From: Vibrio sp. LaRot3
GTDB taxonomy: Bacteria; Pseudomonadota; Gammaproteobacteria; Enterobacterales; Vibrionaceae
Direction of reading: 5' to 3'
Assembly: GCF_027587025.1 (NCBI RefSeq)
Contig: NZ_JAPPTI010000016.1
Coordinates: forward strand, 1 to 62,867
Length of the DNA: 62,867 bases
Numbering within the stretch: the first letter of the stretch is position 1; each line of letters begins with the position of its first letter. The notes beneath the pieces were generated by a model, which was not told the DNA's origin, made no database searches, and was given only the letters and a program-made list of their open reading frames with translations. Made by a program: the position numbers and the translations under genes. Positions 8,886-18,029 of this stretch are shown here, piece by piece.

Positions 8886-10217
8886 CTATTCTTTTTTAAA
8901 CAGAACTCGATATACAACGAAGAACATCGATGCTAGCAATAAGATTGGAAACCACGTATTGAACGCAAGTAACAAGTCTTTTTCTGATCCGCGGACAAAT
9001 CCCGTCGAATCAACGAAACTTTCTACTTTCGCCAGCGATAGGTAATCAACCCAGATACTGACTAAACCCAACATTTGAATACAAGAAATAATGAAGAGGA
9101 TTTTGTTTTGCCGACGGTTAGCGTTTTCTACCTTCCTTTGATACGAACGCTCGATGTACTCTTTAAACGAAGAGATGTAGTTGTTCACTTCATCTAAGGT
9201 TTCTTTGATAGTCCACTTAACTTCAATGCCTTTGAAGACCAACTCATTGTCAGATTCAAAGTACATTTTCATATCTTGGTTATGGATACGCACTAGCTCA
9301 AACTTATTGATGTAGCTATCAATCAGCTGTATTTCTCCACCATTGGTAAAGCGCCCCATTAACCGATCTCGATTTAATTCATCCATGACTGTTTTAAACG
9401 AGCTCACCGCATGCCACATAAACTGCGCATGATATTGAATCGGGAAAAAGCGCTCATAGTACTCTTGATCGCTACTCAAAATGGTATGGAAACGCCCATG
9501 GAAGACAAACTCCACTTCCTCATTTGAAAGCAATGTAGAAGCATTGTCTTGGACTCGTTCAGCCATCTGATTAGCATGCGTAATCATCGCGCGATACTTC
9601 GCTTTGTTCTCAAGCGAGATACCGTTGACCTGAACCGTAATATTACCGGTATTATTTAGGAACTTAGGACGATTATCTTCGGTCACTTTTCCGCCGTAGA
9701 GCAGCTTGGAAACCACACTCAAACAATGCTGGCGCACTTCTTTCATCCAAGTGCCTATTTCACTATCATCCTCTTCTTGCACCAACACATTGCGAATTGC
9801 GTTGTAAAAATTGTGCCTATCATCGTCATAATCAGTATCAGAAAACAGCTGTTCAAAGAATTTCTCTTCGATATCAAAACAAAACTCAGTCACTATGGAA
9901 ATCGCAGACACCCGCTCATCATAGATAAGGTCAAACTTCGCCGAGTCTTTAACCAAAAATCGGGAAAGGTCATATTGCCCAAACACAAAATATTTTGGGT
10001 CACTAAAATCGACTCGCAGATACTTACTGCAAATCTCAGGTTTAGAAAGCAGGGAGTTAAAGTGCTTACTTCGGCGGTGAACCTTTTTGAATTCACGAAT
10101 CCACCTGATCGATGGGATTTGATAGTTCGATTCTGCCACCTTGGCTTTAGAGATAACTTTAAAGGCTTCAACCGATATCTCCAGCGGCTGAACACACATA
10201 ACAGTAAATATCGCCAT
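8886..10217 (-). CDS. Uncharacterised protein with two C-terminal membrane segments
   Basis: I do not recognise this 443-residue protein. It has no signal peptide. A long, mostly hydrophilic N-terminal region (about 1-370) ends in a charged segment. Two hydrophobic segments follow at about 373-391 and 415-440, with a short KKE tail. The large cytoplasmic domain plus two C-terminal helices resembles CorA-type channels in outline, but no GMN motif is present, so magnesium transport is not supported. Its ATG overlaps the stop of the upstream SET-domain gene (TAATG), implying translational coupling and a joint function. Confidence 0.75.
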   Translation of the reverse strand: MAIFTVMCVQPLEISVEAFKVISKAKVAESNYQIPSIRWIREFKKVHRRSKHFNSLLSKPEICSKYLRVDFSDPKYFVFGQYDLSRFLVKDSAKFDLIYDERVSAISIVTEFCFDIEEKFFEQLFSDTDYDDDRHNFYNAIRNVLVQEEDDSEIGTWMKEVRQHCLSVVSKLLYGGKVTEDNRPKFLNNTGNITVQVNGISLENKAKYRAMITHANQMAERVQDNASTLLSNEEVEFVFHGRFHTILSSDQEYYERFFPIQYHAQFMWHAVSSFKTVMDELNRDRLMGRFTNGGEIQLIDSYINKFELVRIHNQDMKMYFESDNELVFKGIEVKWTIKETLDEVNNYISSFKEYIERSYQRKVENANRRQNKILFIISCIQMLGLVSIWVDYLSLAKVESFVDSTGFVRGSEKDLLLAFNTWFPILLLASMFFVVYRVLFKKE

Positions 10218-10675
10218 TACAGATACTGCCCTTTTTCACCATTAACGTAACTGTCAGGTAGCCACTCTTTTCGGTAATCCACCAGCAGCTCTTCGCCTTT
10301 ATCAATATCCCTTAATGTCACTAATTCTAAGGTATCAAAGTTAATCGCAATATTAGGCTGGCGATGATGGTTGATGTAACTGTACTTGGTTCTCAGACTG
10401 CGCACCATCAACTGGTCATCCGGCAAATACGTACATTCCATGAAAAAGTAATCTTGGTAGGGTTCGATTTTGGGTGCGATAAGCTGCTGAAGAGCACTGT
10501 AGTCAGCACGAGAAACCAACTGGCCATCAAGGCGACCAATAACTGTATTCTCTAGTTTTGATTGAGTTAGAAACAGGCCAAAGCCATGAGTGGGGGAAGG
10601 ATTAATGATTGTGTCGGATATCGTATCTAATGTCGCCTGACGAACGAAATCGATGTCCTGTGTGATATTTGCCAT
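10217..10675 (-). CDS. Small bacterial SET-domain protein
   Basis: This 152-residue protein carries the split signature of a SET domain, the lysine methyltransferase fold. There is an N-terminal GFGLFLTQ motif (about 31-38). A C-terminal NHHRQPNI segment corresponds to the NHS-C-x-PN motif, and GEELLVDY is the usual final SET motif with its catalytic tyrosine. The cysteine of the canonical motif is absent, as in many bacterial members, and there are no pre- or post-SET zinc sites. The substrate is unknown. It is the first gene of a coupled pair with the 443-residue membrane protein. Confidence 0.75.
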   Translation of the reverse strand: MANITQDIDFVRQATLDTISDTIINPSPTHGFGLFLTQSKLENTVIGRLDGQLVSRADYSALQQLIAPKIEPYQDYFFMECTYLPDDQLMVRSLRTKYSYINHHRQPNIAINFDTLELVTLRDIDKGEELLVDYRKEWLPDSYVNGEKGQYL

Positions 10676-10712
10676 GTTGCCACCTCATATCCGTATTGGC
10701 GTCTGCAATTAA

Positions 10713-10749
10713 CAACTAATCTATCACAAACAATGAGATAGATTAGTTG
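10713..10749. repeat. 13-base perfect inverted repeat between glmU and the SET gene
   Basis: CAACTAATCTATC (10713-10725) and GATAGATTAGTTG (10737-10749) form a perfect hairpin with an 11-base loop. It lies 26 bases past the glmU stop and about 40 bases upstream of the SET gene start. There is no strong U tract, so it may be a weak terminator, an mRNA 3' end structure or an operator for the SET operon. Confidence 0.7.
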
Positions 10750-10775
10750 CCTTAACGGATAATTTTGAGGTTTGG

Positions 10776-12134
10776 CTACTTTTTCGTTGGGCGCTGCCAG
10801 TTAGCGATTTTACGCTCTTTGGCGCGAGTAATAACGAGTTCACCTTCAGCAACATCTTTGGTTACTGTAGCGCCAGCACCGACGGTGGCGCCATTGGCAA
10901 TGGTCACGGGAGCGATAAGTTGACTATCAGAACCAACAAATACGTCATCACCAATAATGGTTTTGAATTTGTTTGCGCCATCGTAGTTACAAGTGATTAC
11001 ACCAGCACCGACGTTAACACGTTGGCCGATTTCCGCATCACCAAGGTAAGTCAGGTGGTTCGCTTTCGAGCCTTCACCCAAACGTGCATTTTTCACTTCA
11101 ACAAAGTTACCCACGTGCGAATCATTGCGCATGTCAGCACCTGGGCGCAGACGCGTAAATGGACCTACAGTACAGTCTTCACCGACCGTCGCACCTTCAA
11201 TTACGCTGTATGGACGAACAATGCTGTTATCATCGATTTCACAATCTCTTAGTACACAACCAGCACCAATTACAACGTTATCACCGATAGAGACTTTACC
11301 TTCGATAATCACATTCACGTCGATTTCAACGTCCATACCACATTGCAATTCACCACGTAGGTCAAAGCGTGCTGGATCGCGCAACATGACACCTTGCTCA
11401 AGCAACTTCTGCGCCTGCATCGATTGGAACGCACGCTCTAGTCGAGCAAGTTGAGCACGGTCATTTACGCCTTCCACTTCAATTGCGTTTACCGGATGAA
11501 CTGCTTCGACTGCGCGGCCTTCTGCGTGAGCCGCAGCAATAACGTCAGTTAGGTAGTATTCACCTTGCGCGTTGTTGTTGTTGAGACCAGACAACCAGCG
11601 CTTAAGATCACCACCTGTCGCAACCATTACGCCGGTGTTGATCTCTTTAATTAATTTTTGTTCTTCCGTTGCGTCTTTTTGTTCAACGATCGCAACCACA
11701 GGGCCATTGCGACGCACAATACGGCCGTAGCCCATTGGGTTATCTAGCACTACGGTTAACAGCGCGATACCGCCATTCGGCTGCGCTTCTAACAGGCTCT
11801 CGATGGTTTCCGTCGAGATCAATGGAACATCACCATAAAGCACTAGCACTTTTTCATCGTCTTCAAAACTTGGTGACGCTTGATCAACTGCGTGACCAGT
11901 ACCCAACTGATCCGCTTGCAGAACCCAGTTAACCGGCTCTTCTTCCAATGCCGCTTGCATTTGATCCCCACCATGGCCATACACCAAATGGATATTTTGA
12001 GCACCTAAACCAGCACAAGTATCGATCACGTGTTTCGCCATTGGCTTACCAGCCAATGTATGAAGAACTTTAGGCATGTTGGAGTACATGCGCGTTCCTT
12101 TGCCTGCAGCAAGAATTACGGCACTGAATTTCAT
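10776..12134 (-). CDS. glmU: Bifunctional N-acetylglucosamine-1-phosphate uridyltransferase / glucosamine-1-phosphate acetyltransferase GlmU
   Basis: GlmU makes UDP-GlcNAc, the precursor of peptidoglycan and lipopolysaccharide, in the last two steps. The N-terminal nucleotidyltransferase domain has LAAGKGTRM (8-16) and the QLGTGHA motif. The C-terminal half is a left-handed beta-helix of hexapeptide repeats, with the acetyltransferase motif HVGNFVEVKNARLGEGSK. The 452 residues match the family length (456 in E. coli). It lies downstream of atpC as in E. coli, but separated by a terminator. Confidence 0.97.
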   Translation of the reverse strand: MKFSAVILAAGKGTRMYSNMPKVLHTLAGKPMAKHVIDTCAGLGAQNIHLVYGHGGDQMQAALEEEPVNWVLQADQLGTGHAVDQASPSFEDDEKVLVLYGDVPLISTETIESLLEAQPNGGIALLTVVLDNPMGYGRIVRRNGPVVAIVEQKDATEEQKLIKEINTGVMVATGGDLKRWLSGLNNNNAQGEYYLTDVIAAAHAEGRAVEAVHPVNAIEVEGVNDRAQLARLERAFQSMQAQKLLEQGVMLRDPARFDLRGELQCGMDVEIDVNVIIEGKVSIGDNVVIGAGCVLRDCEIDDNSIVRPYSVIEGATVGEDCTVGPFTRLRPGADMRNDSHVGNFVEVKNARLGEGSKANHLTYLGDAEIGQRVNVGAGVITCNYDGANKFKTIIGDDVFVGSDSQLIAPVTIANGATVGAGATVTKDVAEGELVITRAKERKIANWQRPTKK

Positions 12135-12231
12135 TAATTAACCTTTCGACGTCCAATTATTTGCGGCTTATTGTAAACACGATTCGCACCACTGTTAATG
12201 CTCACGGATGATTTACTGCCAATAAATAAAC

Positions 12232-12257
12232 AAAAAGGCGGTCAATTGACCGCCTTT
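12232..12257 (-). terminator. Terminator of the atp operon
   Basis: The perfect palindrome GGCGGTCAATTGACCGCC (12237-12254) is followed on the minus strand by a run of five T. It lies 30 bases beyond the atpC stop. Confidence 0.9.
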
Positions 12258-12285
12258 ATCACACTTTAGACACCGTCAATGACAA

Positions 12286-12708
12286 TTAACGGCGCTGCTT
12301 TGTCAGCTCGATAACACGTAGCTGAGCAATGGCTTTAGCCAGTTCACTGGCCGCTTGTGCGAAGTCCATATCGCCGTGCTGATTCTGGATTTGCTCCTCA
12401 GCGCGACGTTTTGCTTCTTCTGCCTTAGCTGCGTCTAGCTCTTCACCACGGATAGCAGTATCAGCCAGTACAGTCGCTGTACCCGGCTGAACTTCTACCA
12501 TACCACCAGAAACATAAATGATTTCTTCGTGGCCGTGCTGTTTAACAATACGCACCATACCAGGCTTAATAGCGGTCAGCAGCGGCGTGTGGCCATGGAA
12601 AATACCAAGCTCACCTTCGCTACCGGTCACCTGAAACGTCTCAACACGACCTGAGAAGATTTGCTTCTCAGCGCTTACTACGTCTAGGTGAAAGGTTATT
12701 GCTGCCAT
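12286..12708 (-). CDS. atpC: F1 ATP synthase epsilon subunit
   Basis: This 140-residue epsilon subunit joins the gamma subunit to the c ring and can inhibit ATP hydrolysis. It has the N-terminal beta sandwich (TFHLDVVSAEKQIFSG, SEGELGIFHGHTPLL) and a C-terminal helical hairpin rich in Ala, Glu and Arg. It is the last gene of the atpIBEFHAGDC operon, 18 bases after atpD. Confidence 0.97.
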   Translation of the reverse strand: MAAITFHLDVVSAEKQIFSGRVETFQVTGSEGELGIFHGHTPLLTAIKPGMVRIVKQHGHEEIIYVSGGMVEVQPGTATVLADTAIRGEELDAAKAEEAKRRAEEQIQNQHGDMDFAQAASELAKAIAQLRVIELTKQRR

Positions 12709-12726
12709 ATCGCCTCCTAGTTAGCC

Positions 12727-14130
12727 TTATAGCTTCTTCGCATTCTCGATAGCATCTTCGATCGTACCGCAGTACATGAAGGCTTGCTCTGGAATGTCAT
12801 CGTATTCACCAGCTAGTAGACCTTTGAAGCCACGTAAAGTCTCTTTAAGAGGTACGTAAACACCTGGGTCACCTGTAAATACTTCCGCTACGTGGTAAGG
12901 CTGAGTTAGGAAACGCTCAATCTTACGTGCACGAGATACAACTTGCTTATCTTCTTCAGATAGCTCGTCCATACCTAGGATAGCAATGATGTCTTTCAGC
13001 TCTTTATAGCGCTGAAGAGTTTGCTGAACGCCACGAGCTACGTCGTAGTGCTCTTGACCAACCACTAGTGGATCAAGCATACGAGATGTTGAATCTAGTG
13101 GGTCGATCGCAGGGTATAGACCCATTGCAGCGATGTTACGGTTAAGTACAACCGTTGCATCCAAGTGAGCGAATGTTGTTGCTGGAGACGGGTCAGTCAA
13201 GTCATCGGCTGGTACGTATACCGCCTGTACAGACGTGATAGAACCAGATTTAGTTGACGTGATACGCTCCTGAAGTACACCCATCTCTTCTGCAAGAGTT
13301 GGCTGGTAACCTACTGCTGAAGGCATACGACCTAGCAGTGCTGATACCTCTGTACCTGCAAGTGTGTAACGGTAGATGTTATCAACGAACAGTAGTACGT
13401 CACGACCTTCGTCACGGAACTTCTCTGCCATTGTTAGACCAGTCAGTGCAACACGTAGACGGTTACCTGGTGGCTCGTTCATCTGACCGTAAACCATTGC
13501 TACTTTCGATTCTTCAGGCTTCTCAACGTTAACAACGCCCGCTTCCTGCATCTCAAAGTAGAAGTCGTTACCTTCACGAGTACGCTCACCAACACCAGCG
13601 AATACTGATAGACCTGAGTGTTGTAGTGCGATGTTGTTGATAAGCTCCATCATGTTAACGGTCTTACCTACACCAGCACCACCGAATAGACCGATTTTAC
13701 CACCCTTAGCGAATGGACAAACCAAGTCGATTACTTTAACGCCAGTCTCTAGAAGCGCGATCTCATTCGATTGATCTTCGTAGCTTGGTGCTTCACGGTG
13801 GATAGAGTAAGTCTCTTCCGCGCCGATCTCACCACACTCGTCAATTGCGTCACCTAGAACGTTCATGATACGACCTAGGGTCTTAGTACCTACTGGTACT
13901 GAAATTGGAGCGCCAGTGTTTACAACTTCAACTCCACGACGTAAACCATCAGAGCTACCCATTACGATACAACGAACTACGCCACCGCCTAGCTGTTGTT
14001 GAACTTCAAGAACTAGACGCTCTTTCGATTCAGTTACGTTAAGAGCATCGTATACCTTTGGTACATCGCTCTGTGGGAACTCTACGTCGACTACCGCACC
14101 GATGATCTGTACGATCTTACCTGTAGCCAT
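12727..14130 (-). CDS. atpD: F1 ATP synthase beta subunit
   Basis: This is the catalytic subunit of F1. Walker A is GGAGVGKT (150-157). The ERTREGNDFYFEM segment carries the catalytic glutamate, and LLFVDNIYRYTLAG is Walker B. The 467 residues are typical of the short gammaproteobacterial beta subunit (460 in E. coli). Confidence 0.98.
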   Translation of the reverse strand: MATGKIVQIIGAVVDVEFPQSDVPKVYDALNVTESKERLVLEVQQQLGGGVVRCIVMGSSDGLRRGVEVVNTGAPISVPVGTKTLGRIMNVLGDAIDECGEIGAEETYSIHREAPSYEDQSNEIALLETGVKVIDLVCPFAKGGKIGLFGGAGVGKTVNMMELINNIALQHSGLSVFAGVGERTREGNDFYFEMQEAGVVNVEKPEESKVAMVYGQMNEPPGNRLRVALTGLTMAEKFRDEGRDVLLFVDNIYRYTLAGTEVSALLGRMPSAVGYQPTLAEEMGVLQERITSTKSGSITSVQAVYVPADDLTDPSPATTFAHLDATVVLNRNIAAMGLYPAIDPLDSTSRMLDPLVVGQEHYDVARGVQQTLQRYKELKDIIAILGMDELSEEDKQVVSRARKIERFLTQPYHVAEVFTGDPGVYVPLKETLRGFKGLLAGEYDDIPEQAFMYCGTIEDAIENAKKL

Positions 14131-14164
14131 CGTTAATCCTCTAACTAATTAGTTTTACCTAAGC

Positions 14165-15031
14165 TTAAACCGCTGCAGCACCTGATACGATTTCAGATAG
14201 CTCTTGTGTAATCGCAGCCTGACGGGCTTTGTTGTACACAAGTTCTAGATCTTCAATCAGGTTACTCGCGTTATCAGTTGCAGCTTTCATCGCAATCATT
14301 CGAGCCGCTTGCTCACAAGCAAGGTTCTCAACCACACCTTGATATACCTGAGACTCTACGTAACGCACTAATAGCGTATCCAGTAGAGGTTTTGGTTCAG
14401 GCTCATAGATGTAGTCCCATGAGTGATCGCGCTGCATCTCTTCGCTTTCCGATTTAGGCAAAGGTAGCAATTGATCGATCGTTGGCTCTTGAACCATAGT
14501 ATTCACAAATTTGTTGAATACTACGTATAGACGGTCCAATTCACCTTCATCGTATTTCTTCAGCATTACGCTTACAGAACCTATTAGGTCTTCAAGGCTT
14601 GGGCTATCGCCTAGGCCAGAAACCTGAGCAGCGACTTTCGCGCCACTGTTATTGAAAAAGGCTGTTGCTTTTGAACCAATTACCGCTAGTTCAACCTCAG
14701 CACCTTTCTCTTTCCAAGCCTGCATATCGTGGACAGCTTTTTTGAACACGTTAATGTTCAAGCCACCACACAGACCACGGTCTGTAGAAACGATGATATA
14801 ACCAACACGTTTAGCTTCACGCTCTTCTAGGTACGGATGACGGTACTCTAGGTTTGCGTTAGCCACATGACCGATCACTTTACGCATTGTTTCAGCATAT
14901 GGACGAGAAGCTTCCATTGCGTCTTGAGAACGACGCATTTTTGAAGCTGCTACCATTTCCATCGCTTTCGTAATTTTCTGCGTGCTTTTAACACTACCGA
15001 TTTTATTACGTATCTCTTTTGCGCCGGCCAT
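14165..15031 (-). CDS. atpG: F1 ATP synthase gamma subunit
   Basis: This is the central rotor shaft of F1. The family signatures are the N-terminal coiled coil (KEIRNKIGSVKSTQKITKAM) and the C-terminal coiled coil with NKARQAAITQELSEIVSGA. The 288 residues match E. coli (287). It lies between atpA and atpD in the operon. Confidence 0.97.
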   Translation of the reverse strand: MAGAKEIRNKIGSVKSTQKITKAMEMVAASKMRRSQDAMEASRPYAETMRKVIGHVANANLEYRHPYLEEREAKRVGYIIVSTDRGLCGGLNINVFKKAVHDMQAWKEKGAEVELAVIGSKATAFFNNSGAKVAAQVSGLGDSPSLEDLIGSVSVMLKKYDEGELDRLYVVFNKFVNTMVQEPTIDQLLPLPKSESEEMQRDHSWDYIYEPEPKPLLDTLLVRYVESQVYQGVVENLACEQAARMIAMKAATDNASNLIEDLELVYNKARQAAITQELSEIVSGAAAV

Positions 15032-15073
15032 CGTTACTCTCCATTAGTTGGTGGCATTACTGCCACCGACCTA

Positions 15074-16615
15074 TTACCAAGTTTGGGTTGCTACAAAATC
15101 GTCAGCGATAGCTTTTAGCTGCGCTTCGATTTCATCGTTGTAAGCACCAGACTTGTCGATCTCAGCCGCTAGTTCAGCGTTGTGACCGCGAGCGTACGAT
15201 AGTAGAGCCGCCTCGAAATCTAGAACTTTGTTAAGTTCTACACCATCTAGGTAACCGCGCTCTACAGCGAAGATAGTTAGCGCTTGGTCAAATACAGACA
15301 TTGGAGCGTACTGCTTCTGCTTCATTAGTTCTGTAACTTTTTGACCGTGGTCTAGCTGTTTCTTCGTTGCTTCATCAAGGTCAGAAGAGAACTGAGCAAA
15401 TGCTGCTAGTTCGCGGTATGCAGCTAGTGCTGTACGGATACCACCTGATAGCTTCTTGATGATTTTTGTCTGAGCTGAACCACCTACACGAGATACTGAG
15501 ATACCTGGGTCAACAGCTGGGCGAACACCCGCGTTGAATAGCTCAGTTTGTAGGAAGATCTGACCATCGGTAATCGAGATTACGTTAGTCGGTACGAATG
15601 CTGAAACGTCACCAGCTTGAGTTTCGATGATAGGAAGAGCAGTCAAAGAACCAGTCTTACCTTTCACTTCACCGTTAGTGAACTTTTCTACGTACTCTTC
15701 GCTTACACGAGCTGCACGCTCTAGTAGACGCGAGTGAAGGTAGAAAACATCACCAGGGAAAGCTTCACGACCCGGTGGACGTTTTAGTAGTAGAGAGATC
15801 TGACGGTAAGCTACCGCTTGCTTAGATAAGTCATCGTAAACAATCAGTGCATCTTCACCGCGATCGCGGAAGTATTCACCCATCGCACAACCTGAGTACG
15901 GTGCAAGGTATTGCAGCGCAGCAGATTCAGAAGCAGAAGCAACAACTACGATAGTGTTTTGTAGTGCGCCGTGCTCTTCTAGTTTGCGAACTACGTTAGC
16001 GATAGTCGATGCTTTTTGACCGATTGCTACGTAGATAGAGAAAATACCAGAGTCTTTCTGGTTGATGATTGCATCGATCGCCATTGCCGTTTTACCGATC
16101 TGGCGGTCACCGATGATAAGCTCACGCTGACCACGACCGATTGGGATCATTGAGTCAACTGACTTATAACCAGTTTGTACAGGTTGATCTACCGATTTAC
16201 GGTCGATTACACCTGGTGCAATCACTTCTACAGGCGAAGACAGTTTTGCTTCGATTGGACCTTTACCATCAATAGGCTCACCTAGCGTGTTAACAACACG
16301 GCCAAGCATTTCAGGACCAACTGGTACTTCAAGAATACGACCAGTACCTGTAACTTTCATGCCTTCCTTAAGGTCGGCATATGGGCCCATTACAACCGCA
16401 CCAACCGAGTCACGCTCAAGGTTAAGTGCTAGTGCATAACGGCCACCCGGTAATTCAATCATTTCACCTTGCATCACGTCCGCTAGGCCGTGAATGCGGA
16501 TGATACCATCGCTTACCGATACGATAGTACCTTCATTGCGAGCTTCACTAACAACTTCGAATGACTCGATACGTTGTTTGATTAGATCGCTAATTTCCGT
16601 GGAATTAAGTTGCAT
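15074..16615 (-). CDS. atpA: F1 ATP synthase alpha subunit
   Basis: This is the non-catalytic nucleotide-binding subunit of F1. I start it at the ATG at 16615 (protein MQLNSTEIS, 513 residues), because that is the conserved N-terminus and length. Ten extra codons are open upstream. Walker A is GDRQIGKT (169-176). The C-terminus has the usual helical domain. Fourteen bases separate it from atpH. Confidence 0.97.
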   Translation of the reverse strand: MQLNSTEISDLIKQRIESFEVVSEARNEGTIVSVSDGIIRIHGLADVMQGEMIELPGGRYALALNLERDSVGAVVMGPYADLKEGMKVTGTGRILEVPVGPEMLGRVVNTLGEPIDGKGPIEAKLSSPVEVIAPGVIDRKSVDQPVQTGYKSVDSMIPIGRGQRELIIGDRQIGKTAMAIDAIINQKDSGIFSIYVAIGQKASTIANVVRKLEEHGALQNTIVVVASASESAALQYLAPYSGCAMGEYFRDRGEDALIVYDDLSKQAVAYRQISLLLKRPPGREAFPGDVFYLHSRLLERAARVSEEYVEKFTNGEVKGKTGSLTALPIIETQAGDVSAFVPTNVISITDGQIFLQTELFNAGVRPAVDPGISVSRVGGSAQTKIIKKLSGGIRTALAAYRELAAFAQFSSDLDEATKKQLDHGQKVTELMKQKQYAPMSVFDQALTIFAVERGYLDGVELNKVLDFEAALLSYARGHNAELAAEIDKSGAYNDEIEAQLKAIADDFVATQTW

Positions 16616-16628
16616 GCTCCAATCCCCA

Positions 16629-17162
16629 TTAAGACTGCAATGCATCGCTCAGGCGGTTCAAACGACCACGCGCTGAGTTATCGATGACTAAGTCTCCGGC
16701 TCGAATTATAACCCCACCAAGTAGGGTCTCATCTATACTGCAATTCAGCTTTACTTTGCGCTCAAGGCGTTTTTCAAGTTTGCTGCTAATGCCCGCTAGT
16801 TGCTCTTCAGAAAGTTCGCTTGCTGAAGTCACTTCAACATCGATTTCTTTCTCGTGCTCTTGTTTAAGAGCGAAGAACTGTTCGCTTACATCAGGAAGGG
16901 CCGCTAGACGACCATTCTCAGCCATCACCTTCAGAAGGTTTTGACCGTGCTCATCAACTTGTTCGCCACAAACACTAACAAAGATTTCAGCCAGTTTATC
17001 GGCAGAAACAGAACCACTAAGTAGTTCTTTTACTTGTTCGTTTTTCGCAACTTCAGCGGCGAAAGACAGCATTTGACCCCATTGGTCTAACTGGTCTTTC
17101 TCCACTGCAAAGTCGAAAGCTGCTTTAGCATAGGGGCGTGCGATAGTAGTCAAATCAGACAT
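16629..17162 (-). CDS. atpH: F1 ATP synthase delta subunit
   Basis: This 177-residue delta subunit fixes the peripheral b stalk to the top of F1. The N-terminus (TIARPYAKAAFDFA) and the C-terminal LLGGVIIRAGDLVIDNS motif are family hallmarks. It sits between atpF and atpA in the standard order. Confidence 0.97.
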   Translation of the reverse strand: MSDLTTIARPYAKAAFDFAVEKDQLDQWGQMLSFAAEVAKNEQVKELLSGSVSADKLAEIFVSVCGEQVDEHGQNLLKVMAENGRLAALPDVSEQFFALKQEHEKEIDVEVTSASELSEEQLAGISSKLEKRLERKVKLNCSIDETLLGGVIIRAGDLVIDNSARGRLNRLSDALQS

Positions 17163-17176
17163 ATGCGCCCCCAGAC

Positions 17177-17647
17177 TTAAAGTTTTGCAGTAATGTTGTC
17201 GAGAATATCTTTTTGCGCTTCTTTATCGATAGAGCGCTCAAGGATTTTCTCAGCACCAGCTACAGCCAGAGTTGCAACTTGTTTGCGCAGTTCATCGCGT
17301 GCGCGGTTACGTTCTGCTTCAATTTCAGCTTCAGCTTGCGCAAGAATCTTTTGGCGTTCTGCCTGAGCTTCTGTGCGAGCTTCATCTAGAATTTGAGCTT
17401 GACGCTTATTGGCTTGCTCGATGATCTCAGTTGCTGTGCGCTTCGCTTCTTTCAATTGGTCAGAAGCGTTGGCTTGTGCTAGATCCAAGTCTTTTGCAGC
17501 ACGTTCAGCTGCGTTTAGACCGTCAGCAATTTTTTTCTGACGTTCTTCGATCGCTTGCATCAATGGCGGCCATACATACTTCATGCAGAACCACACAAAT
17601 AGTGCGAACGAGATTGCTTGACCTAGCAGAGTTGCGTTCATATTCAC
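17177..17647 (-). CDS. atpF: Fo ATP synthase b subunit
   Basis: This 156-residue stator subunit has one N-terminal membrane helix (about residues 5-25, ending FCMKYVWPPL). A long charged, alanine-rich coiled coil follows and reaches F1. Length equals that of E. coli AtpF (156). Confidence 0.97.
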   Translation of the reverse strand: MNMNATLLGQAISFALFVWFCMKYVWPPLMQAIEERQKKIADGLNAAERAAKDLDLAQANASDQLKEAKRTATEIIEQANKRQAQILDEARTEAQAERQKILAQAEAEIEAERNRARDELRKQVATLAVAGAEKILERSIDKEAQKDILDNITAKL

Positions 17648-17718
17648 AACAGCTACCCCTCTATTTGGACTTAGTGTTAATCAATGACAAGCGCGAGCTT
17701 GTCTGAAGTTAAAAGTGA

Positions 17719-17973
17719 TTAACCTAGTTGACCAACGAATGGGTTCGCGAAAGTGAATAGTAGTGCGATTACGATACCGATCATTGGAACCGCATCAAGT
17801 AGACCAGCGATGATGAACATCTTAACTTGTAGCATAGGAGCCATTTCTGGTTGACGTGCTGCACCTTCAAGGAATTTACCACCTAAAAGTGCGAAACCAA
17901 TCGCTGTACCAAGAGAAGCAAGACCGACGATAATACCTACGGCGATTGCAGAAAAGCTCAGTAAAGTTTCCAT
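17719..17973 (-). CDS. atpE: Fo ATP synthase c subunit (proton-binding ring)
   Basis: This 84-residue two-helix hairpin forms the c ring. The ion-binding carboxylate is D60 (GLLDAVPM). The residues around it lack the Gln/Glu/Ser pattern of Na+-type c subunits, so the ring is inferred to be H+-driven. The polar loop ARQPEM is present (39-44). The ATG at 17973 has GGAG just upstream; a TTG four codons earlier would fall inside that SD and is rejected. Confidence 0.97.
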   Translation of the reverse strand: METLLSFSAIAVGIIVGLASLGTAIGFALLGGKFLEGAARQPEMAPMLQVKMFIIAGLLDAVPMIGIVIALLFTFANPFVGQLG

Positions 17974-18029
17974 TACTATCTCCAATTTATAGTTGTTGGC
18001 TTAGTGCCCAAATAAAAAGCTTTTAAAAA

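Noticed and set aside
8886..10217. CorA-type magnesium transporter
   Set aside because: Overall topology is similar, but the GMN motif and the usual helix-1 sequence are absent.
9726..10250. 174-codon open frame on the plus strand opposite the 443-residue membrane protein and SET genes
   Set aside because: It is antisense to two genes with better start sites and a TAATG coupling; its translation has no recognisable domain.
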